Shown: positions 1-10,632 of the stretch, in pieces | Numbering within the stretch: position 1 is the first letter of the stretch | Layout of the letters: every line of letters starts with the position of its first letter | Source: Cinnamomum chago | Lineage: Eukaryota > Streptophyta > Magnoliopsida > Laurales > Lauraceae | Direction of reading: 5' to 3' | Assembly (NCBI GenBank): GCA_038049695.1 | Contig: CP142451.1 | Coordinates: forward strand, 9,236,001 to 9,300,000 | Length of the DNA: 64,000 bases | Notes under the pieces: generated by a model | What the model saw: the letters and a program-made list of their open reading frames with translations, nothing else | What the model was told of the DNA's origin: nothing | Databases searched by the model: none | Made by a program: the position numbers and the translations under genes

Positions 1-165
1 CTTTATTATTTCATGAAGCTTTACTTTGAACTTCTAATTGAAAAAAGGAAGATAAGCATGAATATGTGGAGAGAAGTACCGGTATTCAAACATAGGACAA
101 AGCATCTAAGCTTTTAATTTAATCAATGCAACAAGTCAGAATTAGTAGTGAACTTCTAGTACTAC

Positions 166-278
166 CTGCTTATTCTATCCATTGCAGAAGAATATGATAC
201 TCCATTAACACTATCGATAGTAGCAACGGAGACAACTTTCTCTATCTGGGAATTGTTAGGCACAGATTGCTGCTGTAA
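166..278 (-). CDS. Penultimate or late exon of the At3g52170-type gene
   Basis: The acceptor is TGTGCAG and the frame is open for 37 codons plus 2 bases, with donor GTAGTA at 165-160. It follows the 1141-1298 exon in phase 0. The Ser-Ala-Met-Asp-Arg-Ile-Ser end resembles the remembered C-terminal block of this family, which normally continues into a short hydrophobic tail. That tail would lie left of the window. Confidence 0.6.
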
Positions 279-3200
279 CTGCACAAAACCTGATCGTTAT
301 TACATTATTCCACCCAGTAAATGTGAGCTTGCTAGCTACAGCTCCACAGGAAAAGTGACTACTGATCAATTGTAAGAAGTCCACTTCAAGGAAGTAGAGG
401 ATGGAATAAAAGATTGCAAAGCATACCATGTATATAGTGTGAAAAAGGGAAGAATTGTCCGCACTCCATCGGAGCACTATATATTGTAGCATATGACCAT
501 TTTTCTGTTGTCCCTATGACTAAAAGGTATGATATTGTACACTATCTTTTAGTATTTAATTAAGATCAGATCAGACCTTTCTAAGATGTAAGTTGTAACA
601 GTTCACTGAGCATATAAAATTAGTTTCATATATTTTGTGACTCTCCTATCATTGAGCATACTAATTCAAACAATTTTCTTTGTTTCTCCTGGAACACATG
701 GAACACAGAAGAAAACCAATTGTAAAAACGTCTAAAAATATGCAGATATCAATGTATAAATGTCTAAAAATATGCAGGGAGTTTAGAATGAACTGACTCG
801 TGAAGGGAACAAAAAGGAGGCATATGCATTGACTACTTAGTGAAAATAAATATACCTAAATTGGAATATCTATTTCACCTCAAATGATGACAGTTTACTT
901 TTAAGAAATAATCAAATGGTTATAATAATGAGCTGGTGTTTGAATTTGTCATAAAGGACCATTAAGGCTTAGAAAAGTCATTTATGTGGTACACTAACAC
1001 ATAAAAATATACTTCTTGGAGTCCTCATTCTAAAGAAAAACTCCTCTTATATCATCCAAGACAGAAACATGTCAATCTCTTTTGGATTATTATAATATTA
1101 CATGTTATCTCACCTAGTGCAACATATGCTATATTCATACTGGTTGTCTGGGACGTTCTCCTCCTTTTTCAGATAAATCATTGTCTGACACATTGTCATT
1201 GCCATCGTTGCCGCAACTTAAAGATTGTAGTTTGTCAACTTTTATACTATGTTGTTGTTGACTGTTTTTTTTTTTTTCTTTGGTAGAAGATTGTTCTACT
1301 GTTAATGACAGTCACTGGGCCACTGTGATTGGATGCAGCACAAATAGACCAATAGTTTGTTTAAGTATCAAATATTTAACATGGCAAAACTGTTTTTTAT
1401 ATTTTTAAGGTGGGACAAACATAAATCATTATCAGAGTAATATAATATTTCAACAAAACAATTAGTAACAGCACATCATATAGATAGTAGAAATCTAATC
1501 AATGACCCTAACACCACCACCACACCAAAATAAAAAAGATTAAAGAAACTCATGTTAAATCATATAGACAAGTGTTGCATAGTTTATAATGTTTTCATTT
1601 TCTCATCTTCTTATTTAGTTATTTTCCTAAAACACCAAAAAGATTTTTCTCTGAACTGGATGGCACTTGTTGCGCACAAACAATGTGTATCATCCAATAG
1701 AGCCATTACAGACTTTGATAAGGTTAGCTAAATATATGCTTGGATCTTTATATACAATAGATGTCAAGTAGAATACATAGCTTAGCCTATCAGGTCGCAA
1801 TCAACATGTTCACATCTTATTATGAAAAGTATAGAGAAGATTTGAGAGCCACAACAATAAAAAGGCAACAATAACATAAAGAAGTAAACCATGTGCAAGA
1901 ATGGAGTGTAGTAACAAATCATTCCAAGAAAAAAAAAATGGAGCATAGTAACAAAACTCACTGTAGCTCCAGTTACCAAATGCTTTTGATCATATGTTTC
2001 CAGGTTTGACTCCGCATCATGAAATATACTGCTTTCAAGACCAGTGCCCTTTGAAAGATAACCTATTTTATTAGTTGAAAAATCATTAACTAGAGTGCTT
2101 TTACTTGCAGGAAAGGAAGTCGCAATCTCTGTCTCAGTTCTCTCATCTACAGCAAGGGAAGGCATGTCTCCTGTAGGAATAGTATATGAGGTAGGCACAT
2201 CAGATGGAAGCTCTACTTTCTCAGTAGAAAGATTGGTTTCCTGTGATTGCAGCATTCCAGTCATGGCATGTGCTTCAGAGTCTTTGCTCAAGGAGCAATC
2301 TGTGGTGGTTGTAGATGGCTGCTCCTGTATCGGAAGAGAGATACTGCTGGTCTCCAAATTCATCACAACATTTGCTTCTGATGTAATATTCAATTCCATG
2401 CTCCTGAAAACTGTTCCATCATCTGCAGTAGAACCTGCAGACGTCTCCATGATATCATTTTGTTTGCCAAGTTCATCGCCCAGTTTTTGGTGGGCATTAA
2501 CTTGAGAATGCTTCATCTCATCTTCCTGTGTTCTGAGTTGCTCCGGCTCTGACAGCTCTGTTGCTTCCTCTTCCTTACATTCTTCACCCACCAGATTTCC
2601 ATTCATGTATCTACCATCATGCGAATTTTGCTGCTGATCAGTATGAACAAAGTGCAGAATATTTGTTTCCCCATCTTTGGATTCAACCATTTCATAACAT
2701 CTGCTAATAGATTGCCCTCTTGAAATCGTAACATCTTCGCACATGCTCTGATCATCATTAGTAACAGAAAGGACTTCCTCCTGCCCAAGGTCAATTGCAT
2801 CCCCAATTTCAGATGATGACAAATGGCTATGAGGTTCTACACAGAGTGAGTGCAGTACATATTGTTCGGAGGAATGATCGGCCCTGTGTTCCTCTGAGAA
2901 CATAGTAGCAGGACCCAACACTTTATTTTCTTGTATTATTTCGCGAACAATTTCCCGAACAGTATAGAAAGATCCACCAACTTCCTTGTGTGTGAGATTA
3001 AGTGAAGGAAATTTCCCATTGTTTGAAGTTCGGAACCTGAGAGAAAAAAAGCCATGTCCAATAAAATCATAAGAGATGAACAAGCCAATAAAGAAAAGTT
3101 CAATCAGCAGACCTTGATCTTCAAGGCATACAGAATATCAGGTGTGAGTGGCCATTATAAGTAGTATTGCATGGACAACTACTTTTGTCATGGTTGAAAA

Positions 3201-3944
3201 ATTACAAACATTAGTAACTGCCTTGTCTCTTGAAATCAGGGCTTACCAAACAGATTGCTTGAGAAATCCTTAGATAAGAAACATAACCTCCCCACTGGCC
3301 AGTCTTCGCCGGATAGTCAAATATTCAAATGGGACATTGCCAGGGCATTCATCATATCAAACAATCCACCAAAATATTGAGTTAAAATATTGCATAGCAA
3401 GATTTAAAGCCACCACATGGGCATGCAATTGTCGCACAAAATAAGGTAGAGATTACAAATTAAAGGTGCATAAATGATATAGATTGTGAAAATATATAAT
3501 ACCACTCAATTTCACACAGTATTACATATTTTCAAAGTACGCTTAATAAGTTGCAAAAATAAATAAATAAGTAAAACACAAGAAGCAAGAACACAAAACC
3601 ACCCATGCAAGCACCTCGTGGATGTACTTAATATGGCTTTTGACAATATGATGCATAAGCATTCATTTTCTTTTTTACACACCAAGCCTTTTTTTTCCGA
3701 ACATCAACATAAATTGAATTTTTTATTGATAAACCTAAAAGGCCGAAAAACAGCATTGCAGAAAGTTGAGAACTATAAGGGATCATGAAATATCAAAGAA
3801 AAGGAATTACTCATTTATGAAGGATTCCACCATAGTCCTTCTCTCCTCTTTTGAGCGGCGTACACGAGACTTCCTACCCTGGGAGTCATTGCATTTGGCT
3901 AGGGCAAAAGCTTGCCCACTCCAGGTAACTTTCAGTGCGTGCAT
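166..3944 (-). CDS. At3g52170-type conserved plant protein, partial (3' end off the left edge)
   Basis: Coding starts at ATG 3944. Exon 1 is 3811-3944, beginning MHALKVTWSGQAFALAK and continuing through a basic stretch (RKSRVRRSKEERR). Exon 2 is 1962-3036 and joins in phase to give FRTSNNGKFPSLNLTHKEVG, then a conserved REIVREIIQEN segment followed by about 300 acidic, Ser/Thr-rich residues of low complexity. These two exons give 403 residues. A further exon at 1141-1298 (EQSSTKEKKKNSQQQ onward) ends at a GTATGA donor and runs in phase into an exon at 166-278 (LQQQSVPNNSQIEK to SAMDRIS), which ends in phase 2 at a GTAGTA donor, so the last exon lies beyond base 1. Exon 2 and the 1141-1298 exon do not join in phase, so a small exon between 1299 and 1961 is missing from this model. 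The N-terminal block matches what I remember of Arabidopsis At3g52170, described only as a putative DNA-binding protein. Its function is unknown. Confidence 0.82.
279..1140. other. Intron of the At3g52170-type gene
   Basis: AT-rich intron between two inferred exons. I see no coding signal or clear repeat in it. Confidence 0.5.
1141..1298 (-). CDS. Downstream exon of the At3g52170-type gene
   Basis: The acceptor is CAG before 1298 (an alternative TAG acceptor gives 1295) and the donor is GTATGA at 1140-1135. It codes for a Lys/Gln-rich then Asn/Asp-rich segment ending GGERPRQP. It needs one base from the exon before it, while exon 2 ends in phase 0. Either a short exon is unrecognised or alternative splicing occurs here. 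Confidence 0.55.
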
Positions 3945-5290
3945 GATGTAGAACTTTACAGAGCTTTCATAATCAAAACCTACGTACGGCAGATAAACCG
4001 AGAGATGATAAAGATCATGAAAGTAATCATGGACTATAGCATAGCAGCCTACCATTAGAGACAAAAACAATTTCCCTTGGAACTTAAAACATCAAAATAT
4101 CTATCAACAGAGCAACCAATCAAATCCATAACTGCCACAAACATGGCAACATACAAAGACAGTCCTAACCTAAACACTTAGACATATTTAAGTTGAGATT
4201 AAGTATTAACAAAGTAAAAAGAAGGCAGTTGATCCAAAAATAAAGTAGTAATATAGAAATTGATGAGGCATCACAAGATTCCCACGAATCAGGCTTCTTT
4301 AAAGTTGAGATTGATATATAGTCAAATGCACACACAAATACACAATTCATTACTTGAGACAGACACTTATGAAATCCAGTTCTTGTTTCTGTCATTCCCC
4401 TCACAGTAAAATGTAAATGGCTACACTTTGCTGCCCTTTTTAAATGGTACACTTTTGGCAGCCATGAAGTGCGTAAGGGATATCCATAGGTTGGCCCTGA
4501 TAAATAACCAACAAATGGATGAAAATATTCTAAGGGTCCATTCGTTTCATGTAATTGAACTGAATTCCTGGGAATTTTAAGACATATTTCAAAACGTGGT
4601 TAAAATTTAGGAAAGAAAGGTGAATATCCAAAATTGGCCATTAAAAATAAATTCCCTCTGCAGTCAAATAAGTCGAGGGGATATGCGAAATTAATACCCA
4701 ACCATTACCCTAGTAATTCAAATCTTAGAAAAGTCAAGAAAGTCCATCCTCATCTCCGCCTTATATACTTCACCCCTCATATTCTATAATAATAATTTGC
4801 TGGAACCCATTTCACCACGATTCCTAAGTATTCAATTCCATGCGAGCCCTAAAGAAATACTGAAAGGTTGAATGCAACTGCCCCAACATTTCATTTGACC
4901 GCTATCAAGCAGGTAGTTTTCGAGCTGTTTGGGCACCACTGAAGCTTAACTAAATCAAAATCAAACTCTGGCAGCAGTTCTAAAGGCAACCCAGATCCCG
5001 CTTTCTTCTTGCGAGAAATGGGTCGGTGTCATCTACAAGTGAGAGTGGGTCATAAGAAATTCTGTCATTTAGATAGGCCTATGACCATCAGATAATGACA
5101 TGTGAAATGGCAGATTGGATACAACAAAACAATGAAACTTGCTCTAAGATGAAAACAGTAGTAGAAATGAATGGCGTCAGATTAGATGATAATGGTAGAA
5201 AGAAACTACATATATTTTTTTACCTTTGATTGGAGGATTTGTGGAGAGAGAGAGAGTAGGAGAAAGAGATGGAGACTATGTGATGGATTT
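3945..5290 (-). other. 5' leader and leader intron of the At3g52170-type gene
   Basis: A pyrimidine-rich leader, reading CTCTCTCTCTCC on the minus strand, ends at 5224 before a GTAAAAA donor. This marks a non-coding first exon of about 65 bases followed by an intron that reaches close to the ATG at 3944. The intron acceptor is not certain. A possible TATA-like motif (minus-strand CTTATACC) sits near 5350-5357. A hAT-type MITE lies inside the intron. Confidence 0.5.
4531..4856. mobile_element. Probable hAT-type MITE in the leader intron
   Basis: The ends form an imperfect inverted repeat. The left end reads AAGGGTCCATTCGTTTCATG and the right end, reversed, reads AGGGCTCGCATGGAATTGAA. The interior is AT-rich and non-coding. 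A GGGCC-type end next to G/T-rich DNA is common in plant hAT-derived MITEs. A target duplication is not clear. Confidence 0.5.
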
Positions 5291-5531
5291 CATGGTGTGT
5301 GTGGAAGTGAGACTGTGAGAGGTTCTCTCTTTTCCTTGTATCCTTTCCTGGTATAAGAAGGTGACACGAGGGATTTGGGAAGTGAAAGGATTTTGTTTTT
5401 GTGTGGGAGAAAAGAACACCTTTAAAACCCTATTGTTTTTGTGTGAAAGAAAAGAACACCTTTAAAACCCTACCAGCGATACTTCGCACGATAAAACAGC
5501 GCGGCAGAAAGTACTTTTACATATTTAAATG

Positions 5532-5534
<3 letters not shown>

Positions 5535-5570
<36 letters not shown>
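5535..5570. repeat. TA dinucleotide microsatellite
   Basis: An uninterrupted run of alternating T and A of about 36 bases, upstream of the At3g52170-type gene. Confidence 0.95.
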
Positions 5571-5576
<6 letters not shown>

Positions 5577-6586
5577 TCTCGACCCGATTTTTCGAGTACT
5601 CAAAGATTCTAACACATTAAAATCGGATTTGAGTCTTTATTTAGGACCCGATAGGTAAATGGGTCCGGGTGCACTTCCACTTTGGTTCGGACATGAGACT
5701 CGATATATTACCTCAATTTTCAAATATCTCTCATAAAAATCATGTTTTTTTAATATCATTCTCTACCTAAACTCGAACCCGGATCTAGTTCCGTCTCGTC
5801 CCATATATGGTTCTGATTCCGGTTTCAAAGCGGTTTCGGGTCCGGATCCGATTTTACCTTCTCCTTAACAGTTCTGATTCCAGGTCCACCATGGACTTTG
5901 ACCAAAATCGACCCGTTTACAACCCTACCTCTATGTTGCCTTATAATTGATTGACACATGTAAAATGACATGGACATTGTGAGGAACCCAATTTTAAAAT
6001 GGAGAGTGTGTAGGGATGTAAATGGTTCTATGCTCCTTATTTTTTTAGAGATTTCCACTCGTTAGTAATTGGATATGGTCTTTATTTTGGTTTTCATAAG
6101 TAATGGGTTCGGATCTTATTCTTTTTTATGGTCCTGTGACTTAAATAGGTCAGAGTCCGGATCCACTTGGGTTCGGTCGTGATCCTAATATCTGAAATAT
6201 TATTTTAATTTTTTAAAAAATCCTCTTATCAAAAGTTAGTTTCTTTCTTTGGATGCATTAAAAACCATAAGATTTTATTCTTTTTAAGATATAGTTTTCT
6301 TTCTCTTTTGTCTGAATGCGTTTGGATAACTTGAGAAAGAGAAATGAATCTTTTGTTTTCCACCAAAAATGCCAAGATTTTCTCAATATTTAAGAGACAA
6401 ATCTTCCGTTACACACACACTCTCTCTATCATCGCCTGCCTTCCTTTCTGTCTCTTCATCTTCCTCTTCTATTCTCTTTTTCTCTTACTTTTCCACGCCA
6501 TCATCTTCTCCTACTCTTCCTCTTTCTCCGCTTCTCTCTCCCTCCTCTCATCTTTTTTTCTCTCTTCCTCGTATTTTCTGTCTAAC

Positions 6587-6960
6587 CCTCTGTTTGGGAG
6601 GGGGGAAAATGGAGGAGGGGGGAGGAAAAAAAGGGGGAAAGTGGGGGGGGAAAAGTTTTTTAGAGGGTGTTTGGGAAATGGAGGAGGGAAAATGGGGGGG
6701 ACGTGTGAAAAAAAAATTCCCCCAAAACAGGGAGGAAAATGGGGAAAGGAGGGGAAAAAGTGAAAATTTACAAAGCTGCCCTTTGTCTATAAAATATAAT
6801 TTTGAAGTTTTTATAAAGGTAATGACAAAATAATAATTTTCTCTCTATCTACAAACAAACAAAATCCTACTTTTTCACTTTTCTTTTCCCTACTTTTTGA
6901 CTTCCCAAACAAGAAGAGATAAAATTAATTTACCCTCCCCTCCCCTCCCCTCCACCAACA
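6587..6960. mobile_element. G-rich MITE-like element
   Basis: It opens with CCCTCTGTTTGGGAGG and ends near 6900-6915 with a reversed copy (CTTCCCAAACAAG). A second internal TTTGGGAAATGGAGGAGG copies the left end. The left half is very G-rich on the plus strand (many runs of 3-9 G, 6597-6760) and the right half holds repeated CCCCTCCCCTCC. This looks like a MITE with an elaborated terminal repeat. Confidence 0.5.
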
Positions 6961-7428
6961 TAGGGTCTCTCTCTTCTCTTCTCACACACTGACACTCCTG
7001 TTCTGCCCTCTCTCTTCCTTTGATTTTCTTTTCCCCTCTTCATTCCCAAACCTTCCGTTCACTGTAACCCGTGTACCCCACCCACCTGTTGTGTGATCAA
7101 TTCACCAATACAAATTAAAGTGCAATCTGAACCAATGATCATATTGGAGTGGTGGTTAACACGACGAACTCTGAAAAATGAAAGACGGGACTTGAATAGA
7201 ATTAATTAACCATTTTTGCATTAATATTTTTATTTAATAAATTGGTGTTTATCTAAGATTCAAAGTGTTTATCAGGAGGGTCCTAATACCAAAAAATTAC
7301 ATTGAATGATAGATGGTATGGATAGAAACCTCGTGAAATTTTAGTTGCTCTGTCTTGACTAAAAAAAAATCATAGAATTAATTATAAATAAGATTTACCC
7401 CAAGTTTCTCATCCTAAATATATGATAG

Positions 7429-7876
7429 GCCTCATTTGTTTGCATGGAGTTGAATTTATAGGAATTCAAAGAAACTCATTCTACCATGAATTCATTATAA
7501 TAAAAATTAATTCGGCAATCTATTTGCATGGAACTAAATTTGTGAAAATTCTAAGAAACCCACTTTGCCATGATTTACTTGTCTTGAAAATATATGGCAC
7601 ACTTGTTTGTGTGAAATTTTATTTTTTTGTGAATTCAAAGAACTCGCTTTACATGAATTTCTTAAATTTGAAAACTATAGTCAATTTTGATTTTGAGAAA
7701 TATTATAATCTACAGCAATCGACAAACAGATAAGTTCAATTTTTTTGAAATTTTAAGAAGCTGCCAAACAACAAATTCATAATATAATATTAGAATATCG
7801 TATTCTGGAATAATTAACTATGCCAATATATAAATTTGTAAATATTTTATTCTTTATGTACCCAAACGGGCCCTAA
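7429..7876. mobile_element. Probable hAT-type MITE
   Basis: Left end AGGCCTCATTTGTTTGCATG; right end, reversed, AGGGCCCGTTTGGGTACA. The interior holds diverged copies of a GGAATTCAAAGAAACTC-like word. It is AT-rich and non-coding. Confidence 0.5.
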
Positions 7877-9103
7877 GTCATTCTCTACCCAGACCTGTTC
7901 CATATACATAACCAATTTCGATTCCACGTTCTCATTAATGTTTTCGATTCCAAAATGAGGAAACCAATTATGGTTTTAGATTTAGTTCCCTCTTCTCATT
8001 AACGGGTCTGGATCCGAATCCACAAGGGACCTAGACTGAAACCGACCCAATTACATATATACTCTCCCAAATTAATATAATGTGATTAACATAATCTTAT
8101 ATAATACTATATTGTAGCCAATGGTTTTTGCATTAATTTTGATTGTCAGTTATGATTTTGACACACAGTTATTATTAATTTTTTCAAATCTTTTCAGTTT
8201 TATCCCTACTTATCTCATGCAAACCAATCACTTTATTTATTTATCAAAGCCCACCTTACTCCCCATTTTTCTAACTTCCACTTTTAAATTTACGAGATAA
8301 CTCCCTTTTTACCCAAACTCCACCATTTTCTTTTTTATATCAAATTTCCTCTTTCCTTTCTATGCCATCAGCTCTTACAATACATAAGCACGTACTCTCG
8401 TAATCTTTTTCTTCTTTTGCTTTCTTTTTAAAATTTATGGATATTTTTAATGCTTTAATATTTAAGTTGTACCTGTATTGAGCAGAGGTTATTATCCTAG
8501 TATTAATTACATGAATTAACATCTATTCAATGTCACGGCGGGACTAACTCAGGAAAAATAAAAACACCAAGGGACAATTTATCCTACTACTAGAAGCGGT
8601 CAACCCAGTGAGACCCATTCAAATCAATGTTTAAAATCACGAGAGGCTGGTAGATGAAGGTCTCCTCATAGATATGGGGAAATCAAGAAAATTAGATCCA
8701 TCATATTATCTTAGCATCTGGCTCAACAATTTTAAAGTTTAATGGCATCCTAACTATATATATATTTTTAGATTTAATTCAATGGTAGGCGATGGTTCAA
8801 TGAGTGCAAAATTGGTACCGGTTCCAAATCATGGGATTACAAGGAGTCTAGATCACCTATTGCACCTAGCATAGGCTCATGTTGAGTGGACCAGTGTGCA
8901 ACTAGAGGTTGAACATGGTTCGATGTTGACGTAGTTTATCGTTATTTGTCCACTCATCGTGAGCCTATGCCAGTTGTAATAAGCGATCAAGACTTGATGA
9001 CAATAGTATCAAAGGGGATGCACTGATGAAAGGTGGGCTGAAATGGGTCCCATAGAGTAGGATTGAACATTCTCCCCAAATAGGCGCAAGCGAGTCCAAA
9101 AAG

Positions 9104-9580
9104 AAAAATTCTAAAAAAGAGTTCTCAAGTTTCTGCCTTATTTAAAAAAAGAAGACACAAGTTTCAGAACTTTTCAAACTAGCCCCTTAAGTTTTCCAAT
9201 AAGTTTTCAATTAAGGACACATGTCCATTTTAAGCCGTTTTTTCTGCAACTTTTTCCCCATTTTTGTTTAAATACCTAAATTACCTTTCATTTAAATAAA
9301 TTGATTCTTCACTTCTTCTATATTATGCTCATTTTCTTCACCGCCATCTTCACAATGATCAAGAACAACTATTGTTCCCACAGCGATCGGCTAGATGTAG
9401 TGGCTGCGGAAGCCATGTTATGGCTTTAAATTAAGGGTAATTTGGGTATTTTCAAAATATTAAGAAAAAAAGCCAAAAATACCTTTAAATGGTCGGGTGT
9501 CTTTAATTCAAAGCTTGAAAACTTTTGAAACTTGTGTTCGGTTTTGAAATAAAGTAAAAACCTAAGGCATTATTTGAAAA
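9104..9580. mobile_element. Mutator-like MITE, copy 1
   Basis: Long inverted ends: TTCTCAAGTTTCTGCCTTAT on the left and, reversed, TTCAAATAATGCCTTAGG on the right, each followed by ACAAGTTTC-type words. The core (GATCAAGAACAAC ... GTGGCTGCGGAAGCCATG) recurs in copy 2 about 0.6-0.8 kb downstream. Boundaries are approximate. Confidence 0.65.
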
Positions 9581-9639
9581 AAGAAAAGAAAAGAAAAGAA
9601 AAGGCTAGGCGGAGGACCGAGACTTGTTTCAAAGTATTA

Positions 9640-10395
9640 GGGAGAATTTCAAATAAGTTCTTAAGTTTCGGCCTTATTTCAAAAAAGGACAAAAGTTTTA
9701 AAACTTTTTAAATTAGTCCATAAGGGTTGTTTGACACTTTACTAATACAATCAAAGTCAAGTAAAACATTAATTTTTCAGACAAGATGTCACATCAAATG
9801 CACTTTATTCAAAACTCCCTTCATCCTTTTCATATAAAAAGTAAAAAATATTCCATAGCAAACAACTAAAAACAAAATACTATCATAACCCACTTATATT
9901 TTATTATTTCTTCAAAATCAACTTTATTTGATTTGACTATATTAGTTAAGTTACCAAATTGGCCATAAGTTTATCAGGAAGTTTTTAATTAAGGACATCC
10001 ATCTATTTAGAGTTTTTTTTTTTTTTTTGCAAATTTTTTCCTTTTTTTTTAAATACCCAAAATACCCTTCATTGTAATAAAATTCTCATTCACTTCCTCT
10101 ATATTCTTCTCATTTCCCTAGCTGGTATCCTCACGATGATCAATGACACTCAGTATTCCCACAGCGATTGACTGCATATAGTGGCTGCTAAAACCATGTC
10201 ATAACTTTCAATTAAGGGTAATTTAGGTATTTTTAAAATATTGAGGGAAAAAGTCACCAAAAAATACTTTTAAATGGCCAAATGTTCCTAATTGAAAAAT
10301 TAGTGGAAAGCTTAGAGACTAATTTAAAAATTTTCAAAACTTGTACCCCTTTTTAAAATAAGACAAAAACTTAAGGGCATATTTGAAAATTTCCC
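9640..10395. mobile_element. Mutator-like MITE, copy 2, with a nested insertion
   Basis: Left end GGGAGAATTTCAAATAAG and right end, reversed, GGGAAATTTTCAAATATG, so the inverted ends are clear. The body is homologous to copy 1 but is interrupted at 9725-9962 by a second element. Without the insertion it is about 518 bases. It ends 237 bases before the HNH start codon. Confidence 0.7.
9725..9962. mobile_element. Nested hAT-like MITE
   Basis: Flanked by CCATAAG on both sides (9718-9724 and 9963-9969). Copy 1 of the host MITE has a single related CCTTAAG at this place. The ends are inverted: TTTACTAATACAATCAAA on the left matches TTAACTAATATAGTCAAA reversed from the right. A 7-8 base target duplication fits a hAT-type transposase. 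Confidence 0.65.
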
Positions 10396-10443
10396 TACTA
10401 CTTATAATTCAATCTCCTTTTGCAGAAAAGGTGAAGCGGGGTG

Positions 10444-10572
10444 TGATCGAGTGCCGATGTTCGAGGGGCATTAACGCAAACACATAGCAGGCGGCACATC
10501 TCCACACTGATCGAGTGCCGATGTTCGAGGGGCATTAACGCAAACACACAGCAGGCGGCACCATCTCCACAC
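10444..10572. repeat. 64-bp tandem duplication in front of the HNH gene
   Basis: A unit starting TGATCGAGTGCCGATGTTCG occurs at 10444 and again at 10508, nearly identical (two or three differences). It lies 60-190 bases upstream of the HNH start codon, in the likely promoter or leader. Confidence 0.92.
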
Positions 10573-10632
10573 TTCCTTCCCTCGCCAGAATAGCGTAGAG
10601 AGAGGCGAAAGAGGGAACATTCACACAAACAC

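Larger units (their letters stand above)
5291..10632. other. Intergenic region between the At3g52170-type gene and the HNH gene
   Basis: The two flanking genes diverge. The stretch holds a TA microsatellite, degenerate repeats rich in GGGTCCGGATCC-like words (about 5577-6180 and 7900-8060), a G-rich element, hAT-like and Mutator-like MITEs and a tandem duplication next to the HNH gene. The open frames at 6344-6833 are low-complexity artefacts. I see no further gene. Confidence 0.6.

Noticed and set aside
2095..2505. 136-aa plus-strand open frame
   Set aside because: Antisense shadow of exon 2 of the At3g52170-type gene; no family resemblance.
6344..6833. Two overlapping plus-strand open frames of 139 and 154 aa
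   Set aside because: Low-complexity pyrimidine- and G-rich DNA inside a MITE-like element; Ser/Phe- and Gly/Lys-rich translation has no protein-like features.
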